Source of the DNA: Bacillota bacterium
GTDB lineage: Bacteria; Bacillota; Clostridia; Christensenellales; JAEXRW01
Direction of reading: 5' to 3'
Length of the DNA: 64,000 bases
Assembly: GCA_023454175.1 (NCBI GenBank)
Contig: JAEXRW010000037.1
Coordinates: forward strand, 1 to 64,000
This document shows positions 1-8,824 of this stretch, piece after piece. Numbering within the stretch: the first letter of the stretch is position 1; each line of letters starts with the position of its first letter. The position numbers were made by a program, and so were the translations under genes. Below the pieces are notes generated by a model. It saw nothing but the letters and a program-made list of their open reading frames with translations, was not told the DNA's origin and ran no database searches.

Positions 1-115
1 CGACAGGATCATGGTGATGCACCACGGGGAGATCCGCGGCATCATCGGGCACGAGGAAGCCGACCAGGTGAAGATCATGAACTTCACCCTCGAAGCCGGC
101 AAGGAATCCGCCTGA
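1..115 (+). CDS. Sugar ABC transporter ATP-binding protein, C-terminal fragment (partial)
   Basis: The window opens inside a gene; 37 codons remain before the TGA at 113-115. The residues DRIMVMHHGEIRG match, position for position in style, the end of the complete sugar ABC ATPase later in this window (DRVCIMYHGEIRG). It is therefore read as the tail of an RbsA/MglA-type ATPase that energises uptake of a sugar at the cytoplasmic membrane. No permease follows directly, so any partner genes lie upstream, outside the window. The family call rests only on this short tail. Confidence 0.7.
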   Translation, partial: DRIMVMHHGEIRGIIGHEEADQVKIMNFTLEAGKESA

Positions 116-213
116 GATACGAATCAATTTATGAATGACGAAATGCGGCATCATCCAATGATGCCGCTTGTCACATTCAGGGCAGAAATATCACAAGCAA
201 GGGGGAACATACC

Positions 214-987
214 ATGTCAGAATTCAAAGGCTTCAGCGAAGAATTTTCACTCGCCGGCAAGACAGCTTTGATCACCGGGGCGGCAAGCGGGATCGGACTG
301 GCCATCGCACAGATGTTTGCACGCAAGGGCGCAAACATCGTCGCCATGGACGTTGCCCGCAAAATGGACCATTTAGAAGAATATGTGGTATCATTGGGGA
401 GAAAATACAGCGGCTACAGCGGGGACGTGCGTGACAAAGCGTATATACAGCAGGTGACAGATGAGTCGGTAAAAACATATGGAAAGATAGACATCCTGGT
501 CAATTGCGCAGGAGTGGGGCTGATCGACAATGCCGAAACGCTCAAAGAAGAAATATGGGACCTGACGATGGACGTCAATCTCAAGGCGCCATTTATCATC
601 TCACAGATCGTAGGCCGCACGATGATCGAAAAGGGCGGCGGAAAAATCATCAATATCGCATCCCAGGCCGGCGTCGTAGCTTTGCACAAGCACGCCGCCT
701 ACAGCTCCGCCAAGGCGGGCCTGATCATGCTGACAAAGATACTGGCCCTGGAGTGGGGCAAATACAATATCCGTTCCAATGCCATCTCACCGACTGTGAT
801 ACTCACCGAGATGGGGGAAAAGGCCTGGGCGGGCGAAGTAGGCGAGAATTTCAAAAAGCTCATCCCCGCGGGACGCTTCGGTTATCCCGACGAAGTGGCG
901 GCTTGTGCCGTGTTCCTGGCCAGCGAGGCAGCGGATCTGGTGAACGGCGCCAACCTGGTGATCGACGGCGGATACTCCATAACCTGA
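214..987 (+). CDS. SDR-family NAD(P)-dependent oxidoreductase
   Basis: A classical short-chain dehydrogenase of 257 residues, the usual length for the family. The cofactor motif GAASGIG is at residues 22-28, NCAG near 97-100, the catalytic serine at S150, and the Y-x-x-x-K pair at Y163/K167 (YSSAK). Such enzymes oxidise or reduce a hydroxyl/carbonyl on sugars, polyols or related alcohols with NAD(P). The start follows an AAGGGGG ribosome site. It lies 99 bases after the ABC ATPase tail and 32 bases before the PHP-domain gene, so it is probably co-transcribed with both. The substrate cannot be inferred; a polyol or sugar-acid dehydrogenase is likely from context. Confidence 0.88.
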   Translation: MSEFKGFSEEFSLAGKTALITGAASGIGLAIAQMFARKGANIVAMDVARKMDHLEEYVVSLGRKYSGYSGDVRDKAYIQQVTDESVKTYGKIDILVNCAGVGLIDNAETLKEEIWDLTMDVNLKAPFIISQIVGRTMIEKGGGKIINIASQAGVVALHKHAAYSSAKAGLIMLTKILALEWGKYNIRSNAISPTVILTEMGEKAWAGEVGENFKKLIPAGRFGYPDEVAACAVFLASEAADLVNGANLVIDGGYSIT

Positions 988-1019
988 CAAGAAAACAGCC
1001 ATGATGAAAAGAGGACCCC

Positions 1020-2291
1020 ATGACAACCAGAGATGAACTGATCAAGGATTTGAACGGCGAGGGACGGGATAAACGTCTGAAGGCCATACGATATCTCGAA
1101 CCGGCTTCAGAGGCATACAATGCCTCCGAGCGGCGGGATACAAACAATCATATCCACAGCAAATACAGTTTTTCACCGTATTATCCGTCAAAGGCAGCCT
1201 GGCTTGCCTTTGAAGCGGGACTGGCTACCGCGGGCATAGTGGACCATGACAGCTGCGCAGGGGCGAAAGAATTCATCGAAGCGGCGGCGATACTCGGACT
1301 GCCCGTCACGACCGGCATAGAAGTACGTGTGGACATGGGCGGTACAAAACTGAAGGAAATGCGGCTCAACAACCAGGACCAGAACGGGAATGCGTATGTG
1401 ACACTGCAGGGCCTGCCGCACCAACGGCTGAATTCCATCAATGAATTCCTGGCGCCGTACCGGAAAGAACGCTGCCTGCGCACGCAGAAGATGGCGGAGG
1501 GGATCGGCGCCATCCTGCAAAAGCACGGTATCCCGTATTCGTTTGAAAATGACGTGCTGCCGATAAGCCAATACCAAAGCGGAGGGACCATCACCGAGCG
1601 GCACATGCTGTACGCATTGGCGCTGAGGATTATACAAACAGTGGGCAAAGGCGAAGGATTATCGAATTACCTGATACAGAATTGGAACATCAATGTACCG
1701 GATAAAACGAAAATGCTGCTGGATGACCCGCAGAATCCGCATTACGAATATGACATGCTGGGACTGTTAAAGGCGGAGTTCCTGGACAAGGTGTATATCG
1801 CCGCAGACAGGGAATGTCCCAAAGCGGAGGATTTGCTGAAACTATCAAAAGAAACCGGTGCCATCCCGGCCTATTGTTACCTGGGCGACCAGAACGTATC
1901 TGTCACAGGAGACAAAAAGGCAATGGAATTTGAGGACAGGAACCTGGAGACCATCCTGTACGAAGCAAAGGCAATGGGATTTAAAGCAGTGGAATATATG
2001 CCGACAAGGAACACGGATGAACAGATCGTCCGCCTGAAAGAAATCTGCCGGCAGCTTGAATTGTTTGAGATCTGCGGAGAGGATATAAACCAGCCCCGGC
2101 AGAAATTCATCTGTGAAAAGATGCGCAAGCCACTCTTTGAAGATGCTTACGACTGCTCGTGGGCGCTGGTGGGACACGAACTGTCCATCAGCCAAGGCGG
2201 GGAAGGCTTACTGGATGGGACAAAACTCGAAAAGCGGATAACCGGTTTTGCGGAACAGACCCGAAACGAATACCATGCAAAACAGGGGTAA
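1020..2291 (+). CDS. PHP-domain metal-dependent hydrolase-like protein
   Basis: A 423-residue protein whose N-terminal part carries PHP-superfamily metal motifs: HIHSKYSFSP (H-x-H) near residue 41, IVDHDS near 73, and TGIEVRVD near 98. PHP proteins are usually phosphoesterases using two or three divalent metals, as in histidinol phosphatase and the polymerase PHP domain. This one is longer than a stand-alone histidinol phosphatase, and its C-terminal half (GEDINQPRQKFIC near 350) has no motif I recognise beyond PHP-like histidine/aspartate spacing. It follows the SDR gene closely and ends just before a hairpin terminator, so it is probably the last gene of the first operon. A phosphatase or hydrolase acting on a sugar phosphate is a reasonable guess, not shown. 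Confidence 0.75.
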   Translation: MTTRDELIKDLNGEGRDKRLKAIRYLEPASEAYNASERRDTNNHIHSKYSFSPYYPSKAAWLAFEAGLATAGIVDHDSCAGAKEFIEAAAILGLPVTTGIEVRVDMGGTKLKEMRLNNQDQNGNAYVTLQGLPHQRLNSINEFLAPYRKERCLRTQKMAEGIGAILQKHGIPYSFENDVLPISQYQSGGTITERHMLYALALRIIQTVGKGEGLSNYLIQNWNINVPDKTKMLLDDPQNPHYEYDMLGLLKAEFLDKVYIAADRECPKAEDLLKLSKETGAIPAYCYLGDQNVSVTGDKKAMEFEDRNLETILYEAKAMGFKAVEYMPTRNTDEQIVRLKEICRQLELFEICGEDINQPRQKFICEKMRKPLFEDAYDCSWALVGHELSISQGGEGLLDGTKLEKRITGFAEQTRNEYHAKQG

Positions 2292-2331
2292 AGGCAGGCA
2301 TAACCTGCCGCCAGAGACAGGCCGTATTACA

Positions 2332-2359
2332 GGGAGGCGAGCGTATCAGCCTCCCTTTT
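2332..2359 (+). terminator. Rho-independent-like terminator after the PHP gene
   Basis: GGGAGGC at 2332-2338 pairs perfectly with GCCTCCC at 2349-2355 around a 10-base loop and is followed by TTTT. It lies 40 bases past the stop codon and is the likely end of the SDR-PHP transcript. The rest of the 2292-2798 gap shows no convincing gene. Confidence 0.65.
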
Positions 2360-2798
2360 CCATCGATGGAGCAGCAGGCACTGGCCAGGCGGCGTCAAAG
2401 AAAAATCAAACGACCCGGCCGCTTTTCTCTAAATGCCAATACGATATCGGAACATCGCCGACACGGATACAGAAGTGCTCAAAGCGGCCTCCTATTTGAA
2501 TACTTTTCATTGATTTAATCTAAAAAATATGACAATATAAAAATGGCAAAGAAGCCAAACCCAAAGGCAGCAGGACAGAGGCAAAACGCAACCCCGGGAG
2601 TATCTGCAGATCAATACATAAGAAGCAGGCACCCCATGATTGCGGATAAAAAAGCACAGCCCCCGGCAAGCGGACGTCAGATTTCCGGCCATCGAAAGCC
2701 AAGGAACCATTCCAAGACTTGAGCGATTCAACAGCTAATCCAATCCGGACAAACAGTGTGGTACCCCGTTTCAAACAGAAGAAATGGAGGCATGCAAA

Positions 2799-3491
2799 AT
2801 GAAACGCTCACAGATCAACCAGATCCTGAAAAACACCATCTCCTGGCTCAAGAACATGAACTACAAACTACCGCCGTTTGCCTATTTCACGCCGAAGGAA
2901 TGGGCGGCGAATGGGCATGAATATGACGAGATCCGCGACAACATGCTGGGCTGGGATATCACCGATTTCGGCCAGGGGAAATATGAAAAGACCGGGCTCC
3001 TCCTTTTCACCATCCGCAACGGGAACCAGCACGACCCAAGATACAGCAAGCCGTACGCGGAAAAACTGCTCCTCTCACAGGAAAACCAGGTATGCCCGAA
3101 CCATTTCCACTGGAGCAAGATGGAGGATATCATCAACCGCGGGGGCGGCAACCTGATGGTGCAGGTGTGGAATTCCACAGAGGACGAAGGGCTGGCCGAT
3201 ACCCCGGTGGAGATCCATACCGACGGCCATGTTTCCAGCGTACCTGCGGGGACCATCATCCGGCTCACGCCGGGGGAGAGCATCACCCTGCCTCCCAGGC
3301 AATACCACGCGTTCTGGGGGGAAAAGGGACATGGGCCGGTGCTGATCGGCGAGGTCTCGATGGTGAATGATGACAATTCGGACAACCGCTTTTACGAGAA
3401 GCAGGGACGATTCCCCACCATCGAAGAGGACGAAGAGCCGCTTTACCTGCTGTGCAACGAATACCCAAAGGCAAAGGGATACGTGAAATAG
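2799..3491 (+). CDS. D-lyxose/D-mannose isomerase-like cupin protein
   Basis: A 230-residue cupin that reads as a D-lyxose ketol-isomerase (DUF1498 family), which interconverts D-lyxose and D-xylulose and often D-mannose and D-fructose. Metal-ligand motifs are visible: NHFHWSKMEDI supplies two histidines and a glutamate, and RQYHAFWGE supplies the last histidine. LTPGESITLPP is typical cupin sequence. The ATG at 2799 is preferred over the in-frame ATG at 2784 because GGAGG at 2786-2790 sits eight bases ahead of it. The gene stands alone between a terminator and the WG-repeat gene. A ketose product would suit the kinases and transketolases elsewhere in the cluster. The family call is firm; the sugar specificity is not tested by sequence. 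Confidence 0.85.
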   Translation: MKRSQINQILKNTISWLKNMNYKLPPFAYFTPKEWAANGHEYDEIRDNMLGWDITDFGQGKYEKTGLLLFTIRNGNQHDPRYSKPYAEKLLLSQENQVCPNHFHWSKMEDIINRGGGNLMVQVWNSTEDEGLADTPVEIHTDGHVSSVPAGTIIRLTPGESITLPPRQYHAFWGEKGHGPVLIGEVSMVNDDNSDNRFYEKQGRFPTIEEDEEPLYLLCNEYPKAKGYVK

Positions 3492-3552
3492 AGTACAATG
3501 CAAAAGATGCAGGGCATCATGAATACTGCCTACGAACGATGAGGTGGAATCC

Positions 3553-4383
3553 ATGGCGGATGTGGAGAAACATATCGAGAACGAAGATCTTGTGATAACC
3601 AAGGAGAATGAGAAATACGGCCTGAAGAAAAATATTAAGGGATATTATTTCAGACGCGGAGAGTATGTAGACTGGAAAGACAGATTTGAAGAAGATATAA
3701 AAACGGAATTTTCGGAAACCGAAGAAATCATAGCCTGCAAATATGACAGCATTCAGAACATCCATGCCCGATATTATCTGGTGGGGGAAAACGGCAAGTA
3801 CGGGCTCTATCTATGGTCTGACAAACTGCTGGATCCCATATATGACAACATCTGCGTGCAGGACAGCGACTGTATATTATTTGACCTGGTCAAAGCGAAT
3901 AATAAATATGGCCTTTACCATTACTCAACAAGGGTATTAGATCTTAAATATGACGATATTCAACTGATCAGTACAGATGATAAGTCCACTTACATGATCA
4001 AAGCCGATAATAAATATGGATTTGTAAGCGTCAGGGGACATCTATATCTGAAACCAGTCTACCAAGAGGTGGAATTCATCAAAATGGGCTGCAACCATTA
4101 TGTTATTGCAAGGGATGCACAGAACAAAACCGGCTTGTTTTATTTGGGCGAAAAGAAATGGATACTGGAGCCGCAATATGAAACGATGGAAGTGCATGAA
4201 ACCGAATCAATTTTCCCCAGCCAGCGCGAGCGCTCCCGGGAATGCAAAATAATCATCGCCAACGGAACGCAATATGGGGCATTCTGGTTCAACACACTTT
4301 TAATCGAACCCAATTATCCAAAGGGAAAGATAGCCGGGTTACTTTCAAAAATATATCACATCAAACTCAAGAAAATATTCTGA
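3553..4383 (+). CDS. WG-repeat protein
   Basis: A 276-residue protein made of repeated units of the form 'NxKYGLY-hydrophobic-DxxYDxI' (for example near KYGLYLWSDKLLDPIYD and KYGLYHYSTRVLDLKYD). These match the WG beta-propeller-type repeats found in many Firmicutes. There is no signal peptide or membrane segment, so it is probably cytoplasmic and possibly a binding scaffold. The ATG at 3553 is chosen over the GTG at 3544 because GAGGTGG at 3541-3547 overlaps that GTG and is correctly spaced for the ATG. Codons are more AT-rich than in the sugar genes around it. It is followed closely by the alpha/beta-hydrolase gene. No specific role can be assigned. Confidence 0.7.
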   Translation: MADVEKHIENEDLVITKENEKYGLKKNIKGYYFRRGEYVDWKDRFEEDIKTEFSETEEIIACKYDSIQNIHARYYLVGENGKYGLYLWSDKLLDPIYDNICVQDSDCILFDLVKANNKYGLYHYSTRVLDLKYDDIQLISTDDKSTYMIKADNKYGFVSVRGHLYLKPVYQEVEFIKMGCNHYVIARDAQNKTGLFYLGEKKWILEPQYETMEVHETESIFPSQRERSRECKIIIANGTQYGAFWFNTLLIEPNYPKGKIAGLLSKIYHIKLKKIF

Positions 4384-4464
4384 TATGCATTCATAAAATA
4401 GCTGCTAAAAAAATTGAAAATCGAATCTTCATTCCATTTGAATTTGAATCATCGTTTCAAAGGG

Positions 4465-5100
4465 ATGGTGCTACGCTTGGAAAAGGCCATCGAGATCCAA
4501 TCCCATTGGGGGACTACAATCCGAAACGAGTACCTCGTACAGGGCAAAGACACCCTGGCTGTGCTCCTGCCGGGCGGGCGGTATACACTGATGGCTCCGC
4601 TGATGTACTACGCATACGTTGCTGTTCAGCAGGCCGGATATGACATACTGGCCGTGGAATACGGATTCCAGAGAACGGACAAGGGTATCCAACACAATGA
4701 AACGGATCTGGCGCATTTAACATCGGAGGCGCAGGAAGCCATTTCAAAATGCCTGGACCAGAAGGATTATAAAAAACTCATCTTCATCGGCAAATGCCTG
4801 GGGACCCATATCCAGACTCAACTGGCTGATATATTCGCCGACATTTCTCAGAAGCACATCTTCATCACCCCCTGGCTCGAGTGCATTGAAACGATCAACA
4901 GGGCGGACAGCCTCGTCATCGTGGGAAGTAACGATGCAATCTTCAAAAAGGAGCATACCGACAGGATCGCCGTGGTGGATCATATCAAACTGAACATAAT
5001 AGATGGCGCGAACCACGACCTGGAGAAAGGCGGATACCAGGAGAGCCTGGCCATCCTGACGAACGTGACGGAGTGCATTTACAACCATATCCTTGCGTAA
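4465..5100 (+). CDS. Alpha/beta-hydrolase-fold protein with a cysteine in the nucleophile position
   Basis: A 211-residue protein with alpha/beta-hydrolase layout: LAVLLPGG near 31-38, a nucleophile elbow GKCLG around C111, an acidic residue in GSNDAIF (D157) and a late histidine in GANHDLE (H184). The elbow has cysteine where most esterases have serine, as in dienelactone hydrolases. The start is uncertain: ATG 4465 is preceded by AAGGG, while TTG 4414 would add 17 residues with no ribosome site and TTG 4480 is also possible. It follows the WG-repeat gene by about 80 bases and may be co-transcribed. The substrate is unknown. Confidence 0.65.
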   Translation: MVLRLEKAIEIQSHWGTTIRNEYLVQGKDTLAVLLPGGRYTLMAPLMYYAYVAVQQAGYDILAVEYGFQRTDKGIQHNETDLAHLTSEAQEAISKCLDQKDYKKLIFIGKCLGTHIQTQLADIFADISQKHIFITPWLECIETINRADSLVIVGSNDAIFKKEHTDRIAVVDHIKLNIIDGANHDLEKGGYQESLAILTNVTECIYNHILA

Positions 5101-5401
5101 GCTGCTGAAACTGACCAAAAGCCCACGGACGCCTCCTGCAGACACTTTTCCATAGCATTGTATGTATCACAGATAAAAGAAAAGCGCCAGAACATTCAAA
5201 AACGTCATAATTATAGAAGTAATTGGCTCTATACAGGATCATATCACACCCTATCTACCTGAATATCGTATAAAATCAAGTGAAACCCGTACATTTCAAT
5301 CATTCCTGTGCAGTGTAGAATAGAAAACGTAAAATCAATCATGTTAAGGATACGCTGAGCTATTGCACCGGCGCATCCTGCGACGAGAGGCGATGCTATT
5401 T

Positions 5402-5656
5402 ATGAAACGGGACATCATCATGCCGAGATGCGGTGTGGACATGGAAGAAGGAACCGTCACCACATGGGTGAAAAAAGAAGGTGAGCACATCCTAAAGGAT
5501 GAAATCTACCTTTCCGTCGAAACGGGCAAATCCGTGCAGGACATACCGGCGGACTACGAAGGGTACCTGCGCAAGATCCTCGTCCCGGAAGGAGAAACGG
5601 TACCGGTGGGAACGACGATAGCCATACTCACGACGACCGCAGACGAAGCGTATTAA
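5402..5656 (+). CDS. Stand-alone lipoyl/biotinyl-domain protein
   Basis: An 84-residue single-domain protein: IIMPRCGVDMEEGTVTTW at the start, the attachment hairpin SVETGKSV with the probable lipoylated lysine in the middle, and a closing PVGTTIAIL strand. It has the form of the N-terminal lipoyl domain of an E2 subunit, cut off before any peripheral-subunit-binding or acyltransferase domain. ATG 5402 is used because GAGAGG at 5385-5390 is too close to the in-frame ATG at 5393. It lies just ahead of the TPP-dependent dehydrogenase subunits and is the obvious acyl carrier for them. A biotin carrier is less likely because the sequence is ETGKS, not AMKM. Confidence 0.8.
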   Translation: MKRDIIMPRCGVDMEEGTVTTWVKKEGEHILKDEIYLSVETGKSVQDIPADYEGYLRKILVPEGETVPVGTTIAILTTTADEAY

Positions 5657-5681
5657 AGCTAAACCTTTGGGGGATAGGGAT

Positions 5682-6704
5682 ATGAAACCAGTGGATGAAT
5701 GGATCAGGCCATTGCAGGCGCCGAGCGGAATGGCTGCGGATACGATGAAGGAAATGTACCGGAAGATGTGCACCATCCGGGAATTTGACAGCAAGGTGCG
5801 CGAACTGTGGATGGCCAACAAGATCGCCGGCATCGCGCATGCCTATGTGGGTGCGGAGGCCATCGGCGTGGGGGCGTGCGCGGCATTGAACCCCGACGAC
5901 TACATCACGAGCACGCACCGTGGACATGGCCACACCATCGCAAAGGGCGCAGACCTGAACACGATGATGGCGGAACTATACGGCAAATACGAGGGATACA
6001 ACCGCGGCAAGGGCGGCTCGATGCATATCGCGGACGTGGAGCACGGGATGCTGGGGGCAACAGGAATCGTGGGGAGCGGCATGCCCATCGCACTGGGCAG
6101 CGCATTATCGGCTTTTGTACTGAAGAACAAGAAGGTGACGATCTGCTTCCACGGGGACGGCGGCACCAACCAGGGCGTGTGGCACGAGAGCATCAACATG
6201 GCGGCAGCCTGGAAATTGCCCGCTGTGTTCCTCATCGAAAACAACCAGATGGCCATCGCCACATGCATCAACACCGTGGCCTGCGAGACGGATCTGTACA
6301 AGCGGGCGGCAGGATACGGGATACCGGGCGTACTGGCGGACGGGTTCAATGTGTTCGACGTTTACAGCAAAGTCAGGGAAGCTGTTGAGAGGGCCAGGAA
6401 CGGCGGGGGGCCGACGCTGATCGAATGCCGGTTCTTACGATTGCTCGGCCATTTCGTGGCGGACGACCAGTGGTACCGGGATCTGGAAGCGGTGAAGCCG
6501 TACTGGGAACTGGACCCCATCCTGCGGCTGAAAGAATACATGGTGGAGAACAAACTGGCAGCGGCGGAAGAAATGGACAATATCAACGAACAGGCAATAG
6601 CGGCCGTGGCGGAATCCATCCGCTACACCGAGGAAGACTGCAGTGAGCCGCCAGCCGAAACGCTCTATGAAGACCTGTACGCCAACGGCGAGATCATCGT
6701 GTGA
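5682..6704 (+). CDS. TPP-dependent 2-oxoacid/acetoin dehydrogenase E1 component, alpha subunit
   Basis: A 340-residue E1-alpha subunit of the pyruvate/acetoin dehydrogenase family. The TPP motif runs from HGDGGTNQG to LIENN, about 30 residues later, and the RGHGHTIAKG segment is typical of these subunits. With the beta subunit it would decarboxylate a 2-oxo compound, or cleave acetoin-like ketols, and pass the acyl group to a lipoyl carrier. ATG 5682 is preferred to the upstream TTG at 5667 because GGGGGATAGGG fits as its ribosome site. It is 25 bases after the lipoyl-domain gene and 12 bases before the beta-subunit gene. Full length, with no missing motif seen. Confidence 0.9.
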   Translation: MKPVDEWIRPLQAPSGMAADTMKEMYRKMCTIREFDSKVRELWMANKIAGIAHAYVGAEAIGVGACAALNPDDYITSTHRGHGHTIAKGADLNTMMAELYGKYEGYNRGKGGSMHIADVEHGMLGATGIVGSGMPIALGSALSAFVLKNKKVTICFHGDGGTNQGVWHESINMAAAWKLPAVFLIENNQMAIATCINTVACETDLYKRAAGYGIPGVLADGFNVFDVYSKVREAVERARNGGGPTLIECRFLRLLGHFVADDQWYRDLEAVKPYWELDPILRLKEYMVENKLAAAEEMDNINEQAIAAVAESIRYTEEDCSEPPAETLYEDLYANGEIIV

Positions 6705-6716
6705 GGATATGAAGCA

Positions 6717-7706
6717 ATGAGAAAGATAACGATACGCGAAGCCCTAAACGAGGCAATGCATGAGGAAATGGCACGGGATCCCCGAGTCATTGTGCTGGGA
6801 TGCGATGTGGGGAACCGGGGCGGCCCGTTTGGGATCACAAAAGGGATATTGGACCGGTTCGGGCCCGAACGGATCTGGGACACGCCGATCTCGGAGCCCG
6901 CCTTCACGGGAGCCGGCATCGGTGCGGCGGCGACGGGATTACGCCCGATCGTCGAGATCCTGTACTCGGACTGGATCACGCTAGGCATGGACCAGATCGT
7001 AAACATGGCGGCCAAGATGCGCTACATGTTCGGCGGGAAGGTGAATATGCCGCTGGTGGTGCGGGCGCCCTTCGGGGCGGGGAACTGCTACGCGGCGCAG
7101 CACTCACAAAGCTTTGAAAACTGGTTCAACCACGTGCCGGGACTGAAAGTCGTGGCCCCCTGTACGCCGTACGACATGAAGGGATTGCTGAAGGCGTCCA
7201 TCCGGGACGACAACCCGGTCATCTTCTTTGAGCACAAGCGGGCGTATGCCTTCAAAGGCGACGTGCCGGACGCGGGCGAGGACTACATCGTCCCCATCGG
7301 AAAGGCCAACGTCATTAAAGAAGGCAAAGACGCGACGGTGGTGACGTACTCCTATATCACAACACGCGTGCTCAACGCAGTGAAACAACTGGAACAGGAA
7401 GAGAACGTATCCATCGAGATCATCGACCTTCGGACGATCCTGCCGCTGGACTACGAGACGGTGATGGCATCCGTTGCAAAGACGGGCAGGCTGGTGGTGG
7501 TACACGAGGCCAACGTGCGTGGGGGACTGGGCGGTGACATCGTGGCGGAAGTCATTGACAAGGGGTATGACGCACTGAAGGCGCCGCCGCTGCGGGTGGG
7601 CGGACTGAACGTGCCCATGCCCTACAACCGCGGGCTGGAGAGCCTGGTGATACCCGACGAGAAGAAGATCAACGAAGCCATTAAAAGGGTGTTAACCTAT
7701 AGATAG
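6717..7706 (+). CDS. TPP-dependent 2-oxoacid/acetoin dehydrogenase E1 component, beta subunit
   Basis: A 329-residue transketolase-type pyrimidine-binding and C-terminal subunit. Recognisable family segments are FGITKGILDRFGPERIWDTPI near the start, PFGAGNCYAAQHSQS in the middle and IEIIDLRTILPLD towards the end. It pairs with the alpha subunit to form the alpha2beta2 E1 enzyme. It closes a three-gene lipoyl-E1alpha-E1beta operon. The E2 acyltransferase and E3 dihydrolipoyl dehydrogenase usual for such operons are absent from the window. Acetoin, pyruvate, branched-chain 2-oxoacid or an unusual sugar-derived ketol are all possible substrates. Confidence 0.9.
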   Translation: MRKITIREALNEAMHEEMARDPRVIVLGCDVGNRGGPFGITKGILDRFGPERIWDTPISEPAFTGAGIGAAATGLRPIVEILYSDWITLGMDQIVNMAAKMRYMFGGKVNMPLVVRAPFGAGNCYAAQHSQSFENWFNHVPGLKVVAPCTPYDMKGLLKASIRDDNPVIFFEHKRAYAFKGDVPDAGEDYIVPIGKANVIKEGKDATVVTYSYITTRVLNAVKQLEQEENVSIEIIDLRTILPLDYETVMASVAKTGRLVVVHEANVRGGLGGDIVAEVIDKGYDALKAPPLRVGGLNVPMPYNRGLESLVIPDEKKINEAIKRVLTYR

Positions 7707-7756
7707 TTGAATACTGAGGATCGGATAAGCCGTTAAAATATGCAGCACAAAGGTAA

Positions 7757-7806
7757 TCCCTCCTCCAGTCGCCTGCGGCGACAGCCCCCTCGTCTGAGGG
7801 GACTAA
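7757..7806. repeat. Double-hairpin palindromic intergenic element, copy 1
   Basis: GTCGCC-TGC-GGCGAC at 7768-7782 is followed by CCCCTC-GTCT-GAGGGG at 7786-7801. The same architecture, a short palindrome with a 3-base loop, an AG(T/C) joint and then a CCCCT/AGGGG hairpin, recurs at 14806-14850 and, partly, at 47805-47871. The rest of the 7707-7987 gap has no gene that I can support. Confidence 0.6.
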
Positions 7807-7987
7807 GAAGTTGCAGATGCCGTTACGGGCATGATATAGAATAGCCCGGTGGAAAACCTGATGATAGAGAAATATATATACCGATGATATAAACTATGAG
7901 ATTAAACTGCTACCGGACTTAGTTTTCTTGCTGGATTAGTTTAAACCAATGGTTAAAATACCTATACTGACCTTTATGGGGGCAAGC

Positions 7988-8824
7988 ATGAACGATACTG
8001 CGCAGGCATTACAAAAGACTGCAATGCAGATACGAAGGAAGATCATCGAGATGATCGGGGTGGGGAAGGCCGGGCACATCGGCGGGTCGTGCTCACTCGC
8101 GGAGGTCATGGCGGTGTTGTATTTCCACAAATTGCATATTGATCCCCAAAACCCGAAGCTGCCGGAGCGAGACAGGGTGATCCTGAGCAAGGGGCACTCA
8201 GCCCCGGTGCAGTATGCGTGCCTGGCCATGCTTGGTTACTTCGACGAATCGGAGTTCAACCAATTCAAGCGGCTCGGCGGAACCCTGCAGGGGCACCCAG
8301 ACCTGACAAAGGTGCCCGGCATCGAAGCCAACACCGGCTCGCTGGGGCAGGGACTATCAATGGCTGCGGGAATGGCCGCGGGACTGAAACTGGACGGCCT
8401 TCCGGCCAAAGTCTACTGCATCGTGGGGGACGGGGAGCTGGCGGAAGGACAGATCTGGGAGGCGGCAATGGCGGCGAGCCACTACAGGCTGGACAACCTG
8501 AGGATGATCATCGACAAGAACAACTACCAGGCGATGGGCGCCATATCTGCGCGGATGAACAGCAACCCGGTGAAGGAGAAGATGCTGGCTTTCGGCTGGC
8601 ATGTCATCGAAGCGGACGGACACAACACGGCATCCATCATGAACGCGCTGGACGAGGCGGATACGTTGAAGGATAAACCCGTATGCATCATCGCCCGCAC
8701 GATGAAGGGCAAGTGCATATCCTTTGCGGAAAATAACTGCGCATTTCACAACGGGATCCTGACGCAGGAACTCTATGACACCGCGCTAAGCGATATCGGA
8801 AGAGGGGGTGGGGAAAATGCCTAA
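7988..8824 (+). CDS. Transketolase, N-terminal (TPP pyrophosphate-binding) subunit, split form
   Basis: A 278-residue split transketolase N-terminal half. HIGGSCSLAEV near 35, SKGHSAPVQYA near 75, TGSLGQGLSMAAG near 110 and the GDGELAEGQIWE diphosphate motif near 142 are all present. It needs the next gene for the remaining domains and transfers two-carbon ketol units between sugar phosphates. ATG 7988 has GGGGG five bases ahead; the ORF's earlier ATG at 7949 has no ribosome site. It overlaps the C-terminal subunit gene by eight bases, indicating translational coupling. A second split pair lies at 12891-14655. Confidence 0.92.
   Translation: MNDTAQALQKTAMQIRRKIIEMIGVGKAGHIGGSCSLAEVMAVLYFHKLHIDPQNPKLPERDRVILSKGHSAPVQYACLAMLGYFDESEFNQFKRLGGTLQGHPDLTKVPGIEANTGSLGQGLSMAAGMAAGLKLDGLPAKVYCIVGDGELAEGQIWEAAMAASHYRLDNLRMIIDKNNYQAMGAISARMNSNPVKEKMLAFGWHVIEADGHNTASIMNALDEADTLKDKPVCIIARTMKGKCISFAENNCAFHNGILTQELYDTALSDIGRGGGENA

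Noticed and set aside
2159..2518. Overlapping + strand frames across the PHP gene end and the intergenic hairpin.
   Set aside because: They are out-of-frame readings of the PHP gene and non-coding DNA with no ribosome site.
7741..7806. Possible CRISPR or tRNA because of repeated hairpins.
   Set aside because: There is no regular repeat-spacer spacing and no cloverleaf; the palindromes match other intergenic copies in the window.
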